Origin: Buxus sempervirens
Lineage: Eukaryota > Streptophyta > Magnoliopsida > Buxales > Buxaceae
Direction of reading: 5' to 3'
DNA length: 64,000 bases
NCBI GenBank assembly: GCA_947561395.2
Contig: OX387184.1
Coordinates: forward strand, 5,208,001-5,272,000
In this document: piece after piece, positions 10,803 through 23,664 of the stretch
Layout: each line of letters opens with the position of its first letter
Numbering within the stretch: the stretch's first letter is position 1
Translations under genes and position numbers: made by a program
The notes under the pieces: generated by a model
What the model was told of the DNA's origin: nothing
The model's database searches: none
Seen by the model: the letters and a program-made list of their open reading frames with translations, nothing else

Positions 10803-13800
10803 GGTAAAAGTTTATTTTCTTCAAATTCTGTGCTGGCTTTCCAGGAGATAATGATTTTTGATGATTGTTTGTGCAATTTGGGGTGTCTACAGCATGATAA
10901 CAGATTAAGGAAAAGGGGAACAGTCTTCCGATTTGAGAAATTTTGGATGGATAAGCCGAATTACAAAAATGTCATTAAGGGTAGTTGGAGAAATAGTGGA
11001 GGAAGCCTCACTAGGAAGTTATCCCATCTGAAGTTTTGTCTTACAGATTGGAATAGAGATACTGTAGGAGATGTTAACAGAAGAGTTCTGGTTATCTATA
11101 ATGAGCTAAAGTACACTCAGAATCAGCTTGAAGCTAGGGAGGATCACACCCTTGAGGAAAAAGAAAAAGCTCTTAATAGGGAATCCATTGATGCGCTTAA
11201 AGCCCAAGAAAGCTTACGGATGCAGAAATCAAGAACTAAATGGCTCAAAGATGGAGATCTTAACACAAAGTTCTTCCACCTATCTACCATCAATAGAAGA
11301 CACAAGAACAATATTTTGTCCATCAAGAATGAGCTCAACGAAGAAATCCAAAACCCGGCAGAGATTGAAAGCACAATTGTGGATTTTTCTGAGATATCTT
11401 CACTGATGACGTTAAGGATAGAGACTTTTCTCTATTGTCTCATATTATTCCATCTGTGTCTCAAGGCGACAATGATCAGATCGCTAGACCTGTCTCAGAT
11501 CATGAAATCTGGCAAGCTGTTAAGTAATTGGGAGAGCTTAAAAGCCCAGGGCCAGATGGATTTCAAGGTATCTTCCATCAGACTTATTGGGATACGGTGA
11601 AGGACGAGGTAAGCTGTATGGTGAAAAACTTCTTTTTAAATGGTTGGTTTGAGGAGAAAGTTAACCACACTTATATCATCCTTATTCCTAAATGTGATAG
11701 CCCGAGGAAGCTGGGTGAATATAGGCCAATTAGCCTATGTAACTTCTCCTACAATATCATTTCTCGGATTTTAGTGGATAGGCTTAGACCGTTCATGAAT
11801 AAACTTATTTACCCTCACCAGGGAGCCTTTGTCCCCAGCAGAATGATTCAGGAAAATATTCTTGCCACCCAGGAGTTGTTTCACACTATAAAAAGCAAGA
11901 AAAGGAATAAAAAGAACGGTCTGTTTGCGGCCAAGCTAGACCTGGCTAAGGCCTAGGACAGATTACATTGGAATTTTATTGAGAAAACTCTGATTACCTT
12001 TGGATTCCAGTAGCACATTGTGAACCTTATCATGTTTTGCATTCGTACAGTCTCTTATAGTGTCTTGATTAATGGAAAGTCATGTGGCTTCTTTAAACCT
12101 TCACGGGGCATAAGACAAGGGGACCCCCTGTCCCCGTATATTTTTATCCTGACTCAACAAGTGTTGTCTTATGCGCTCATGAAGGCTGAGCAAGATAACT
12201 TTATCCATGGCATTAAGCCTACCAGATTGGGTGAACCTGTGAGCCACTTGCTTTTTGCTAATGACCTCATCCTTTTTGGTAGAACTGCTGAGACAAATAT
12301 AAATCACTTTCTGGCAATTACTAACTCTTTCTGTGAGATGGCAGGACACAAGTTAAATCTTGCAAAGTCGGAGTTATTTTAGAGTCCATGCATCAAAGGA
12401 AAAGCTAAAGGAAGAGTGGCGAGGAACTTTGGGATTAAGCCTTCAAAGGATCCAGGAAAACACTTGGGAATGCCGATTCTACTCAATGCACCAAAAATCC
12501 ATCATTTCAAGGGGCTCATGGAAAAGATTAACAGCAGGCTTGCGGGGTGGAAAGCTCAACCGTTAACACAAGCTGGAAGGCTCACACTGATTAACTCAGT
12601 GATGCTTAGCACAAGTCAATACATGATGAGTAGCCTTAAAATCCCAAGTGCTATTGCGGAAGAAATTGGAGACTCGGAAATTCTTATGGTACAAATCTGG
12701 GAGAGAAAGAACCATACACACAATCTGCTGGGAAAGGATCTGTCTTCCTTTGAGGTATGGAGGACTTAACATTAAAGACTCAAAGAAGTTTAATAAGGCC
12801 ATGCTTGCCAAAGTTGCCTGGGCTCTTGCGAAGGAGGATGAGAAAATCTAGACAAACATTTTAAAAGCGAAATACTTCCCAAACCATAGCTTCTTCCAAG
12901 CTTCAGTTAAGAGGAATGCGTCATGGCTCTGGAGACAGCTATCCAGTATCAAAGAAATCCTTGAATTGGGGAAAAAGTGGTTGATTGCAGATGGTAAGTG
13001 CATTGATATTTGTGAAGGAGGTTGGATTGATGAGGCTTCTATTATGCAGGTACGAAATCTTCAGCAGGCAGGGAGCCGTGGGCAAGTTAAGGTGGCTGAG
13101 TTGATTGAGCAGAACACTAGGTGTTGGAAGATGGATAAGCTCAAAGAGCTCTGGGCGAAACAAATTGCAAATCAAATATGGTTAACACCAATTAGTAAGT
13201 ATGAGGCTAAAGATATGCTAATCTGGAAAGGCACTGCATCAGGTAAGTTCTTTGTGTCTTCCACATATAAACTAATGTGTAATGTTTCATCCTCCAGAAC
13301 TGAAGAGAACCAATGGTTAAAGATTTGGCACTTGCCGTACCCCCAGAAGATTAGGTTTTTCCTTTGGAAAACCATTAAAGGGGGTAACTTAACAAATGAT
13401 ATTTTGCAGTCTAGGGTGGGGGTTCCATCCGAGTTATGTGGGTTGTGCAATTCAGAACAAGAATCCCATGTACATCTATTCTACAAATGTGACCTGATTA
13501 GAGCCTTGTGGTTTGGGCTATTGGGGGGCAGACTTGTGGTAGACTTGAACGTGAGCAATTGTAAAGAGTGGGTGTTTGAACACATTCTCAATCTTAAAGG
13601 AGCTGATGGCAGTGATGACATGTTAATATGGGCAGATTGGGCGAATTTGTGCTGGACTGTTTGGATCGCAAGAAACAAATTGATTTTTGAAAACAGAAAG
13701 CCTTGCATTAAACTGATGATTTCCTCTCTTTTTATGTTGCAGGCTGACTCGAGCAGGTTGCATGACATCAAGAGGGGCGGGGACAGTGCAAAGAAGCAAG

Positions 13801-14377
13801 AGATCACCATCAAGCGGATGAGACCGCAGGAAGGATGGGTCAATATAAACGTGGATGGTGTGGCAGTGAGAAGTCAAGGAGTAGTTGCAATCGGGGGTGT
13901 AGCAAGGAACTCAGACGAAAAGGTGTTTTGGCGCTGTGGCAAGCCTAATAGGGGATGAGGACTCTTTAATGGCTGAGGCAATGGCTCTTCTTGAAGGACT
14001 TTGAATGGGGATGGCGTTAAGTTGCAGTAAGGTGATTGTTGAGAGCAACTCCAAGGTGGTGGTTGACTCCTTCCATAACTTTGGTGCTACTCCATGGAGA
14101 ATCAAGCATGTGATGGAGGAAGCGAGACACATGAGCGGCCTGTTCATAAGGTGTCAAATTGCCAAAATCTACCGTGAGGCCAACTGCGTTGCGGATGGAC
14201 TTGCATCCTTTGCTTTAAGTCAATTCGGATGCTTTTGGTTTTCAAATGTTCCGCAGTGTATTAATAAGCTATCATGGGAGGACTTTGTGGGTTGAACCTA
14301 GACTCGACTTGTTCTGGATTAATATATAAATTGAATATGTTCTCATAAAAAAAAATAAAAAATATTGCACGCATGTA

Positions 14378-15420
14378 GAAAAATAAGGAAGGGAATAATT
14401 GTAAAACCGCTCAAGTTTTAAAAGAATTTGACTGTTATGACTATTATACCCCTTTTATTAAGAAATCTTAAGAATGATTTGTAAGGGTTTTTCAAGAAAG
14501 ATGCACATTAAGATTGGAACAATTCCCAAGGAGCCTTTTCTCATTATATATAATATAGATATAGATATAGATATGGTTACAACGGGGTTGCAAATTATCA
14601 AAGGAAAAGACTTGTGCGTCCGTTTGAAACCTTTAATTTGTAAAGAAAATAAACAAAACAAAATACCGAAAGAATAATAAAAGAAATGAAACAATTCACT
14701 GAAAAAAAAAAGGAAAGATATTGTTACACTACAATATTTGGTGCCAGCATGCAAACTCTATTCACACTTAAGACAAGGACGATACTATCTGTCGCGCATT
14801 TATTTTTGCTATCCATGTGGTGAATGTAAGATAGTTGGGCATTTTTTGCTTTCAACAAAATTTTATTTTTTATATTTCAAAAGCAAGATGCTTGCAATCG
14901 TTGGATGTTTATGTGTTTGCATTTGAATCAAGTGGCATTAGCATCTGTAATAAAATGTGCAGATGATTTCAAAATGCAATTTTTTTCTTTTGTAAAATGT
15001 CTCCAACCATTGTTTGCTTGGTACATAATTGGGATTCACATCCTCACACATTAAATTTACCTCCACGAAGAATGCGGTGTCAACGAAGTTGCATGACTTG
15101 CATCGGGTGACAACTCAAATGACTGCCTCATATTTGCTGGACGCAGGCTACGAGTGATCTCTTTTTATTGGTAATTAGGGGGCTGCGCATAAAAAATGTG
15201 GGCCCACTTAGACAAATAGAAGTAGTTACAACATGTTTAAAATAGCGATAAATTGTTTTGTTTGGAGAGGTTAATGTTAGAAAAAATAAAAAAAAAACCA
15301 AAATCTAAAGGGAATACTAGCCCGAGACTTACCACCAACGTAGGCGGCAACCTTCGATGATTTCAAACTGCTTGGGACATCATAGACGCGCCTTGATGCA
15401 ATTCATATACTGAAATGAAA
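14378..15420. other. Intergenic stretch upstream of the Claspin-like gene
   Basis: No gene is seen. The stretch holds a short ATAGAT repeat at about 14545-14573 and A-rich runs. The last 100 bases are presumably promoter/5' leader of the next gene; no clear TATA box is assigned. Confidence 0.4.
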
Positions 15421-15426
15421 TTTTTG

Positions 15427-15434
15427 CCGCCAAA
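15427..15434 (-). promoter_or_regulatory. E2F-like site upstream of the Claspin-like gene
   Basis: TTTGGCGG on the minus strand fits the E2F consensus TTTSSCGS. It sits in a small palindrome TTTTTGCCGCCAAAAA at 15421-15436, about 115 bp upstream of the preferred start codon. E2F control would suit a replication-checkpoint gene. A single short match is weak evidence. Confidence 0.35.
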
Positions 15435-15546
15435 AATCATAATCCTCGTGTTACTCTTCCATATAGCAGGTCAGTCCGTACCTCTCACTTGTGATTTTGT
15501 GATACCCAAATCCCTAATCCTTCCGTTCTTCAGAGGGAAGACAACA

Positions 15547-18500
15547 ATGACGGACAGCGACGACGATTACCAATCCTTCTCACCTCTCGAGGAAGCTTCG
15601 TCTCCTTTCCGAACCAAGAAGCTGAAACGATTGAAGAAAGCGGCTAGTGTCCCGAATGATTCCCACGGTCAGAGGCTAGATCCGGGGCCCTCGACCAACG
15701 TGACCGGGGCTCTCAATGACGCTGATATCGACCCATCAGAAACCCTAGATCGTCGGCAATTGGAGGCTTCAATGCTGTCTGTATCAGCGCCCGAGGATTT
15801 GAACGTTGAAGGAGATTCGAATGATGGGTTTGATGATTTGTTCGTTTACAGGCAGGAAGACAGAAGAGATCTGGATGTCCGGGAAGGAATTGGGTTGGGT
15901 ATTTCAGATGCTGAAACGGAAGAATTCGGTGGTAACGAAGATGATCGAAATAAGCAACTGGAAGAAGTAAGCGTGGACTTGAAACCAAAGAAATCTGCAA
16001 AGAAACGAAATAGTTTGGAAGGACTTAAAGAGAACAAGGAGAAGAAGAAGAAGAGAGTTAAGGAGGTTGGTGATGTTGGAAAAACCAAAGCACCCGCTCA
16101 CTCGGAGAGGAGGGCCGATAAGGTAATCTACAGTAGTTTCCACCTCCCTTTTGTTCTCTATATATCATATAATATTTTATCATGAACTGGTGGCGGAACT
16201 TCAGCCGCTGTTTCTAATTTTTTAGGTAAGAAAGGCTCATATTGAGCAGCTTCACGCTGAAACTCAGAGACTCCTTCGAGGTATAAAATTCATTTGTACC
16301 TATAATTTTAGCATTAGTTCATTCTTATACCAGTTTTATTCCTCCCGTTGACTTATTTCATATAGCACGGTTAAAGCAGACGAGGTTTCTAGATTTTCAT
16401 CACAGACCACAGTAATTGATACTATTTACGATTTCATCATCTATCATCTATTTTTTTTTTCTGGCTGATGAAAATATAGTTGTGTTAAGAAAAAAAATGG
16501 AATTTTCAAATTGGTCAGCACCAAAACTACTTAAGGCAGTACATTAGTTGAATCCACTCATCACAGCACAACAGATAGTCCCCTTATAAGCCATGTTTGC
16601 CAGGATACCTACTAAATCATTGGCTGATCTTGGTTCCCTAGGAATTTGCATTCACTGCTGATACCAGGGATTTGTATAGTTTTAGGATGTAAGACAGCCT
16701 CCAGAACCCAGCAGAACAACCCATTCATCATTAAGCATGCCTTTCGTCATATGGTTGATGTTGGCTGCACAGATCCTGTTCAGGTTGCCAAGAACTGGGA
16801 TGGATGATACATTAGTGGTTATCAGATAACAGTAACACAACGATGATATACATGCCTCTTCTGCATAATAATGTCCTGTCTACGAGGAGCAAGGTTTTCC
16901 AGACCGGGATTGGGGTACAAACTGTACCAGACTGGCTAAAAAAATTTGAAAAAAATTGATTTCTTTTGGATCGGCTGGTACCAATCTGATACCGGTTCTG
17001 GTACCAATCTGATACCGGTTCGGTCCAGAATGGTACCGTCTGGTCCGGAAAATTCATTTATAAATGTTATAAATTATAAATGATTGATATAAGACGTAAT
17101 AAAGTTAAAAATCTATGTTAAAATGTTAAATTATAACATATAATTTGATATGTTATAATTATAACAAATAGTATGTTATATTTTATAATTTGACATTATA
17201 GTATAATTTGACATATAATTTAACGTTATAAGTTGTTTTAAATATAATTTGACATATATCAAATTATATGTTATATGTAACTTTTTGTGATAATATAAAT
17301 CGACAAATAATTATATATTATAATATAAAGATATAATTTGATATTATAACATATAATGACAACTTTATTATATTTATATCAATCATCTATAATTTTTAAC
17401 AATTATAAATGATTTTTTCTTATTTTTAGATTTATTGCTATTTTTTGAATTTTTCGATTGGGCTGGTTATAGACTGGATCGGACGGACTGGACCGGTACC
17501 GGCCGGTCCAAATTGATCCTTTTAATCGGATGATCCTGATCTGGTAAACCATGACTAGGAGCCAATAGCAGTATCTGTCAATGATTTACTGATGAGAATG
17601 ATAGTTCAGCACTGTGTTTATGATGAAAAGAAAAATAGAGCAAACAGAAAGCCTTCCCCGCAATGTTGAACCTGTTGGACTGATAGTGAATTCAGGATGA
17701 ATCTGATCATGGCTGTTGCCAGCATGCAATTGGTCCACATATTGACCTACATGATGGGGAACTGAGGTATCAATTTTTCTCTAGAGATAACTGTCCTAGA
17801 GATGTTTTACACAAAAAACTGACACACCAGTGTAAAGCATTTCTAGAACTGTTTTCTACAAATAAAATTATAATACCCAGTTACTGGCTATGTTGATGGA
17901 TATATGGACCATTGCCACTGCCATGATAGTGATCAGTAATGGTTTTAACCCAGTAATTTCTGTCAATAATTAGCTTATTAAAAAATGATAATTTAGAATC
18001 ATGCATCAAAAATAAGAAAATGAGAGTAAAACAATGGAAAGCATTCCTGCATGGTAACAGTGGAGTTTTTTTTGTGGTAAAAGTGACAACTTAGAACTGC
18101 ACTTCAAAGAAAAGAAAGAATAGAATACCGTCTGCCACGTTTGATTTTCATTAACAAAAAATACAATTTGATATTATCATATGACACCACATATAAACCT
18201 TTTTTTTCCTCTCTGAGTCAGAAACTAGAGATGCAGCATTTAAACCTTTTCCTCTTGTACAAAAGCCCGTATCTTCAGTTCTGGAGAAGATCCGGCAAAG
18301 AAAGCTAGAAATGTTGAAAAAGTGAGTATTTGTTTAGTCTGCCAATTTGTACATATAGTGTATTTGATAATTCCTTTTTAAGGTACTATATTGTTACTGT
18401 TATGATTGGTGGCAGAGCTGGCCTTTCAAATGGTAATGATTATCTTGTTGATGATAACGGTTCTCCAAAAGAGGTTGTTATGGACCTTTGCACGGTGCAG

Positions 18501-21500
18501 GGCCAAAAAAAGGGCCAAGAGTACGATAAGCGCCTAGGAGGGGTGAGTTTTTATTTGGAGCACAATCTTATTTTGGCTTATATCATATAGTCCTTATGAC
18601 ATCTGAATGTTATTATTGCTGCAGGAGATAGCTTTACAGCATCTGAATGCAGAAAGTAATTTAGATTCTACTTATGCGGATGGATCTAGTGGCTCTGAGA
18701 TTGGTATCCATGAAAATAATCCCTCCCACTCAGTGAGTAAGATGCTTGAATTGAATTTTTAGTACAAGGAGTAACTTAAGCAGGAATTAAGCTCTCAGAA
18801 TTTAATAGATGCATAAGTTTACTGTTTTCGTGTATGCTATATGATATTGCAATGTATAGTTATACATCATCTATCATGCTGTAAAAGTGGATTAATACAT
18901 ATACATTAACATATGATGTACTTTCATTTTTTTTTTTTTTTGGGGTAAAGACATATGATGTACATTCACACACATGCATATGTGCCTCTGAGTACTTGTG
19001 AATGTACATCTGCACACTTTTGTAACTATTATCCCATTTGATTGCACAGCAGTGTAAATATCACTGTCAAATAGTGCCACCTTGAAACTGTATGAGTTGT
19101 ACAATTTTCATAGCAAGGAACATTATACGTGGATAGAGTTAAATGTCAGCGTTTCAATAGCTCTGGCATGTATTTTTTATTCATAACTATGAACATGGCA
19201 TCTCATTGGTTAACTTTTCCTGATCCCTCCATAATGGTTGGGTTTGGTAATTCATAAATCAGGTTAGGTTTTATTCCAACCGACTCAAACCTGCCAAAAT
19301 TTGACATTAATCCATTAAAATATATATTTTTCACATATTTCCCATGTAATTAATTTATACATATTATATGACAGTTTATAGTATACTTAAGACAACCTGA
19401 CCCTCTCTGTTACTAACCCGATAGGGTAAAGAGCGGGCTTAGTACAGCTAATCCTTTTAGGGGCAGGTTAGGTTTAGCCCAAAACCCATCCTGATGCGAT
19501 CCCTTAGCAATCAATAGACTAGGGAAGATTTGCTTGGCCTTTGAGACTCTGGAATTGTTTCTTGATATAGAGCCTTCTCCTTCTATCCTATTGCAGGCAT
19601 TGGATGAGGAATCTAAATGTACATTTCGAGCTCCAATCAATGACACTCAGGTCAGGTTCACATGTTTAATTGCTTTATAATTTTTTTTTTATGTTCTGAA
19701 TGACTTATAAGTTGGGGATGATGGCTTGTTATCTCATATTTGCATGTGATTCTCATAGGAGCTGTTTTCTGATTCCCAAACGAGTGGTGATGAAGAATGG
19801 CAGCCAAATGATCTATCCAATAGTCGCGTTGAAGAAGTTCTCACACCATCACTACTTACAATGAACTTGAAGCTTGATTCTGCACCTCCTGAGGATATGT
19901 AAGTGTTTTGAGGTTATCTTAATATATATTCTCACCATCCTTATCCCTATTCCGGATATTGTTATGCTTTTAATACTGAGTTTCTTTCTTCCATTCCAAA
20001 GAGAGCAGTTGTATCAAAAAGGTGAAAATAATCCTATACTAAGTTTAACTAGTTTGTCCTCCGTTTCTTTTATCGTATGAACAGCAACACAGAACTAATT
20101 TTTCTGACATTTTTTTGTATGTTTAGATTTTATTCAAGCTTCTTGCAAGAGTTCTGGAACTTCTTATTTGAATATAAGAGGTCTATTTACCTAAGAAAAG
20201 AATAATAGCAGACTATTGTCAAGAAAAGATGTAAATATTTTATGGAAGTTTAATAAAGAGCTAGTTGTGATTTATACTTGCACATCTAGATAGCTTATCT
20301 ATTATCCCAACAGATATTTCCCTGTTTGCTTGAAAATATGTTAGGAAAATTAAATAACGAGCTATTTATAATTCTGACTTGCAAAATTGATTAGCTTATC
20401 TATTGATTCTAAATCATGTTTCCTTTTTTTCTTTGGTAAATACACGAGCATGCACACACTTATGCATATATTTGATATCCCCAGTTTTATATTTTTCCTT
20501 TTCTGGTGGTGTTAGGAGGTGCACATATCATGGTGTAGCTGTCCCTTTCATGAAAATATGATTTCATCACCAGTTATTTCAGCTCTTCGAATTAAAGTGT
20601 TTTCCTTGAGCAATCCTAAACTGATATAGGTTTTTGCTTTCTTAGGGCATGATTGCGAATAGAATGTTTTGAGAAATAACATCAGTGATTGCTGATGGCA
20701 TGTATCGATGTTGCAATTCACAATAGGCGTATTTATTTGATGTGCTTAATTCTTTTATTTAGTTCATGACTCTGATTTATTTATTTTTGTGGTAACTTTT
20801 TTGATCAGATAGCTTTTATGTCATTTTTGTGCAAATCTGAGGAATAAGCTTTTGTTCTCTATTACATTCCATAAATGCAAGCTTATTGTTTATCTTATTG
20901 AGCACTTGAATTTATATTTATACATATTTTTTAATCTTACCAGTTCCTTTGGTGAAGAGGATGGCACCAAGGAGAACATTGATCCTCATCAGCACAATCT
21001 AGTCAGTGATGGTTTGTCTCCAAAAGGTGATCCAGTTAAAGCCTTTGTTGATGATGAAGCTGTTGAAGAAGATGACAGTGACAATGATTTGCGATTTGGA
21101 GAGAATGATGAAGACGACGAGAACGGAGATACTGAAGAACTAAATGATCTTATTGTGACTGGATACAAAGAGAAGATGATAGACTGTGAAAGACGTGATC
21201 AACTTCATCAGAAGTGGCTTGAAGAGCAGGATGCAGCATCAACAGAAAATGTTTTGCAGAGACTGAAATGTGCTTGGAAACAGAGAGAGCTGAAAACACA
21301 TGAAGATGAAGAGGAAGAGGGTGAGAAAGACCAAGAGTTTAGTGAAGAATCTATGAATGAAGCTACATATGACACTGCTTTTACAAATAATACCCGAATA
21401 AATTCAAAAAAGGCGAAGCAGTTGATTCCTCAGATGTTTAGTGATAAGGATGATGTTTTCTTATCTGATGATGAGGAAACAGAACATAGGCTGGCTAGAC

Positions 21501-23664
21501 AGCTTGTACTTGAGAAAGTTGTGAGTTCTTGGCATTCTGTTGGTTTAGGTTTACTGAAAAATTTTATCTTTTTCAAGGATGTTTGTCTAACTAAAATTTT
21601 AAGTTGTGAGTGCTTTTCCAGGATGTTTTTGCAACTAAAATTTTGTCCAAAAGTTATATGGGATTTATTGCTTTTCTTGTTTTGCTTTCAGTTTCTGTTA
21701 TGTTGATTTAGAGCAGTAATTGAACTCTATGATCTGGAACAGGAAGAGGAGGCCTCGTTCTTGTCTCCAGCTGAGGATGAGAATTCCAGAGAAGTATTTG
21801 GTCTCATAAAGAAACTGAATACTGTGCATGATGCGAATAAGAAGGGAAAAACATCACGTAGAGTCTATCCTTTTTCTGTTTTCATTCACTGTTTACGGTA
21901 TACCAAACATATTGTTCCTGATTTTTATTTTGTATGCAGCTTTCTTCGACATGCTGATCACTGGGGGAAACAGCAATAGCTCCTCAAAGGTAAAATAATG
22001 GGCATCATTTGAATTAATTGTAAGAGTTTCTGTGTCATCTGCGTTAGGTTAAGTCATCCAATGACCTTGGTGGCAGCAGTTATTATTCATATGAATTCCT
22101 ATATATTAATGTTATCGGCATTGCTGCTATTATTTGGATAACCTGTGACTTAGGTTGATATCCTCTCACCTAAAGGTGTTCCATATCCCTTGTCTTAGAG
22201 CTTTTACTTTGTTGCTTACAATCAGAATGATTTGTGACCATTTTTGAATATCTTTTATGATAGGATTTGATCGCGGTCTGTTATTAGTTCTCTTTCCCAT
22301 TATTAGTTCGGATTATTGAAGCACCTTGGATGCCCTATTCAATTTTTTTATTTTTGTCATCATGTCTTGTCCTGTCAGTGATCTTCTGCTTGCCATATTT
22401 GTCAAAAGCTAGTGGAACCTGCTTATAGTAATAACGTTCTTTAAGAAAAGGACCATAAACCAGTTCAAGTCCTGTTGCATCAGGAACCTTCCCAGGGAAA
22501 GGGGAGAGGGTGGTTGGGGATGTGTGAGCAGGCTGGCAATTTATCCAGTATTTGGCATTTTATATATATATGGTGGCTACAAACTAAAGCCTATGTTGTC
22601 ACGTTGGCAGCCTGAGGCTTTCACCATCACATCAAGTGATGGTACCTAGTAATAATATTCTTTATTTGTATAAGTAAGACATCTCAAGAATGAGTTGGAA
22701 ATAATATTCTTTGTTTGTATTAATTTGACATGTCAAAAATGATTTGGAAGAATCCTTGTGTTATGTCTTCCCTACAAGTCCTTGCTGCAAATTGAGTCCC
22801 CAGTCCATATTTTTATTCATAAAATATTCATTATCAATTTGTAGCTAGAGTGGAGACAAGATCATGGTACTATTCCGTCAAATCTGGATCAGTTAAAAAA
22901 AAAAATTATAAGTTCTTGTTTTTAACTTTGAAGTGGCACATATTTCAGTCATCTTTCTTGGGTCGAGCAGCAAACAATTCCCTACCATCATCCCATAGGC
23001 AAGGATCAAGCACTGCCCGATCCTTTATCTTTGGACGTGATGATAGCAATAGCAGGAGTGCAATGTCATCACCAGAGGTTTCTTCAGATGTGGTAAGCTT
23101 TTCGGCAGTAGCCAATGTAAATACTGTGACTATAAATCATGCAGATGAACTGATTAATAACATCATTTCATACTTGCACTACTTATATTTTTCTTTTCTG
23201 TTTGAATTTATCAAATTATTGGTGGATCTTCTAATGTTTGGGGAAAAATGAGAAGCTTTTCCATAATCTCACAAATAAACTTGCTCCCAAGAACCAATCT
23301 TACAGCTCTGTGTGATTGACTAACATTGCAAACAGCTTTAATTTTTCAGAAATTGTGAATTCCATTTCATGCAATGCGATTTCTAGAGATTGTCTCATAT
23401 AATTTATTCTTGCCCTTCTATTTGAAGCCGCAGAGCCAGAAAGAAAAAAGGAGTGCATCTTCAAAGTTCAGCAATTCTCGAGCAACATCCAGCCAAAACA
23501 CAAAGATGTCAGCGCAAACAGTTTCAGGTTCTTCACTTTTTGAGATACTGAAGGGTTCTGTGCAGTCCGATCGCTGTACTCGGACTAACATGCTTGGTCA
23601 AACTCAAACTGTGTTTGCTGCGTTTAAATCCGGAAAGAAGTCGATGAAGATAGAAAGAACTTAA
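15547..23664 (+). CDS. Claspin/Mrc1-like replication checkpoint mediator (12 exons, about 758 aa)
   Basis: Exons: 15547-16122, 16226-16280, 18222-18321, 18416-18542, 18625-18732, 19597-19650, 19759-19898, 20944-21520, 21743-21857, 21940-21989, 22949-23092, 23434-23664. All junctions are GT-AG, phases close throughout, and the stop is TAA. The N-terminus (MTDSDDDYQSFSPLEE) is acidic, followed by a lysine-rich stretch (KKSAKKRN, KENKEKKKKRVK, about residues 145-180) that could be a nuclear signal. Exon 8 encodes the most diagnostic part: AFVDDEAVEEDDSDNDLRF, ELNDLIVTGYKEKMIDCERR and LHQKWLEEQDAASTENVLQR. This resembles the MRC1-like domain of Claspin homologues. Such proteins travel with the replisome and relay fork stress to checkpoint kinases. 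The C-terminus is Ser-rich (GQTQTVFAAFKSGKKS). The fold is from memory of the family and not searched. An in-frame upstream ATG at 15415 would add 44 hydrophobic residues and is less likely to be the start. Confidence 0.72.
16890..17553. mobile_element. hAT-like MITE in intron 2 of the Claspin-like gene
   Basis: The ends are CAAGGTTTTCCAGACCGGGAT and, reversed, CATGGTTTACCAGATCAGGAT, inverted repeats with about 17 of 21 matching. The flanks ACGAGGAG (16882-16889) and ACTAGGAG (17554-17561) form an 8-bp duplication with one mismatch. Inside are duplicated GGTACCAATCTGATACCGG segments near the left end and a long AT-rich core with TATAATTTGACAT-type repeats. No coding capacity. The divergence suggests an older insertion than the two MITEs at the left of the window. 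Confidence 0.72.

Larger units (their letters stand above)
8608..10891 (+). mobile_element. Solo LTR, Ty3/gypsy Ogre/Tat-like
   Basis: This 2284-bp insertion begins TGTGAGACATGGG and ends GGGTGTCTACA (TG...CA). It is flanked by a perfect 5-bp duplication GCATG (8603-8607 and 10892-10896), the signature of LTR retrotransposon integration. No gag-pol is present between the ends, so it is a solo LTR left by recombination. The phrases GAGTCGCCACC near 8679 and AAGGTGTTAGGCACCCCC near 8835 resemble Ogre/Tat LTRs from memory, and the large size also fits; this family call is an inference. A TATA-like box lies at 10484-10494. Removing the LTR and one duplication restores continuous LINE ORF2 reading. 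Confidence 0.85.
7914..14295 (+). pseudogene. LINE ORF2: AP-type endonuclease, reverse transcriptase, RNase H, broken
   Basis: The order is typical of plant L1. Endonuclease is at 7914-8607 (MKLLAWNCRGLG, VGDFNV, GSDHAPL). Linker and RT resume at 10897 after the solo LTR: KSPGPDGFQGIFHQTYW near 11545, YRPISLCN near 11720, GIRQGDPLSPYIF near 12106 and HLLFANDLILFG near 12243. The zf-RVT region follows (LPYPQKIRFFLW, ELCGLCN...HLFYKCD, about 13330-13500). RNase H is at about 13836-14295 (WVNINVDG, ESNSKVVVD, REANCVADGLA). The RT catalytic FADD reads FAND and the RNase H ESDS-type motif reads ESNS, so active-site aspartates appear lost. Stops and frame changes occur near 11526, 11954, 12012, 12380, 12767, 12849, 13956 and 14002. 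Confidence 0.88.
6281..14360 (+). mobile_element. Full-length L1-type LINE, inactive, split by a solo LTR
   Basis: A plant L1 element with ORF1 (gag-like), ORF2 (endonuclease, RT, zf-RVT, RNase H) and an A-rich 3' tail at about 14347-14360. Flanking 17-bp sequences at 6264-6280 and 14361-14377 match at 14 of 17 positions. All three differences are C/T, consistent with an old target-site duplication. Subtracting the 2284-bp solo LTR and its 5-bp duplication leaves about 5.8 kb, a normal size for plant L1. Both ORFs carry several frameshifts and stops. Host DNA resumes at 14378. Confidence 0.85.

Noticed and set aside
10694..10876. Minus-strand ORF with repeated IRIQVLLHVSG-type residues
   Set aside because: The repetition simply reflects the TATCCGG palindrome array; no coding support.
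19230..19500. Possible MITE in Claspin intron 5 (GGGTTTGG and CCAAAACCC ends)
   Set aside because: No convincing terminal inverted repeats or target duplication.
20002..20180. Two extra small exons (20002-20021, 20127-20180) for the Claspin-like gene
   Set aside because: They have plausible splice sites, but including both leaves the wrong phase for the exon at 20944, whereas skipping both closes perfectly.
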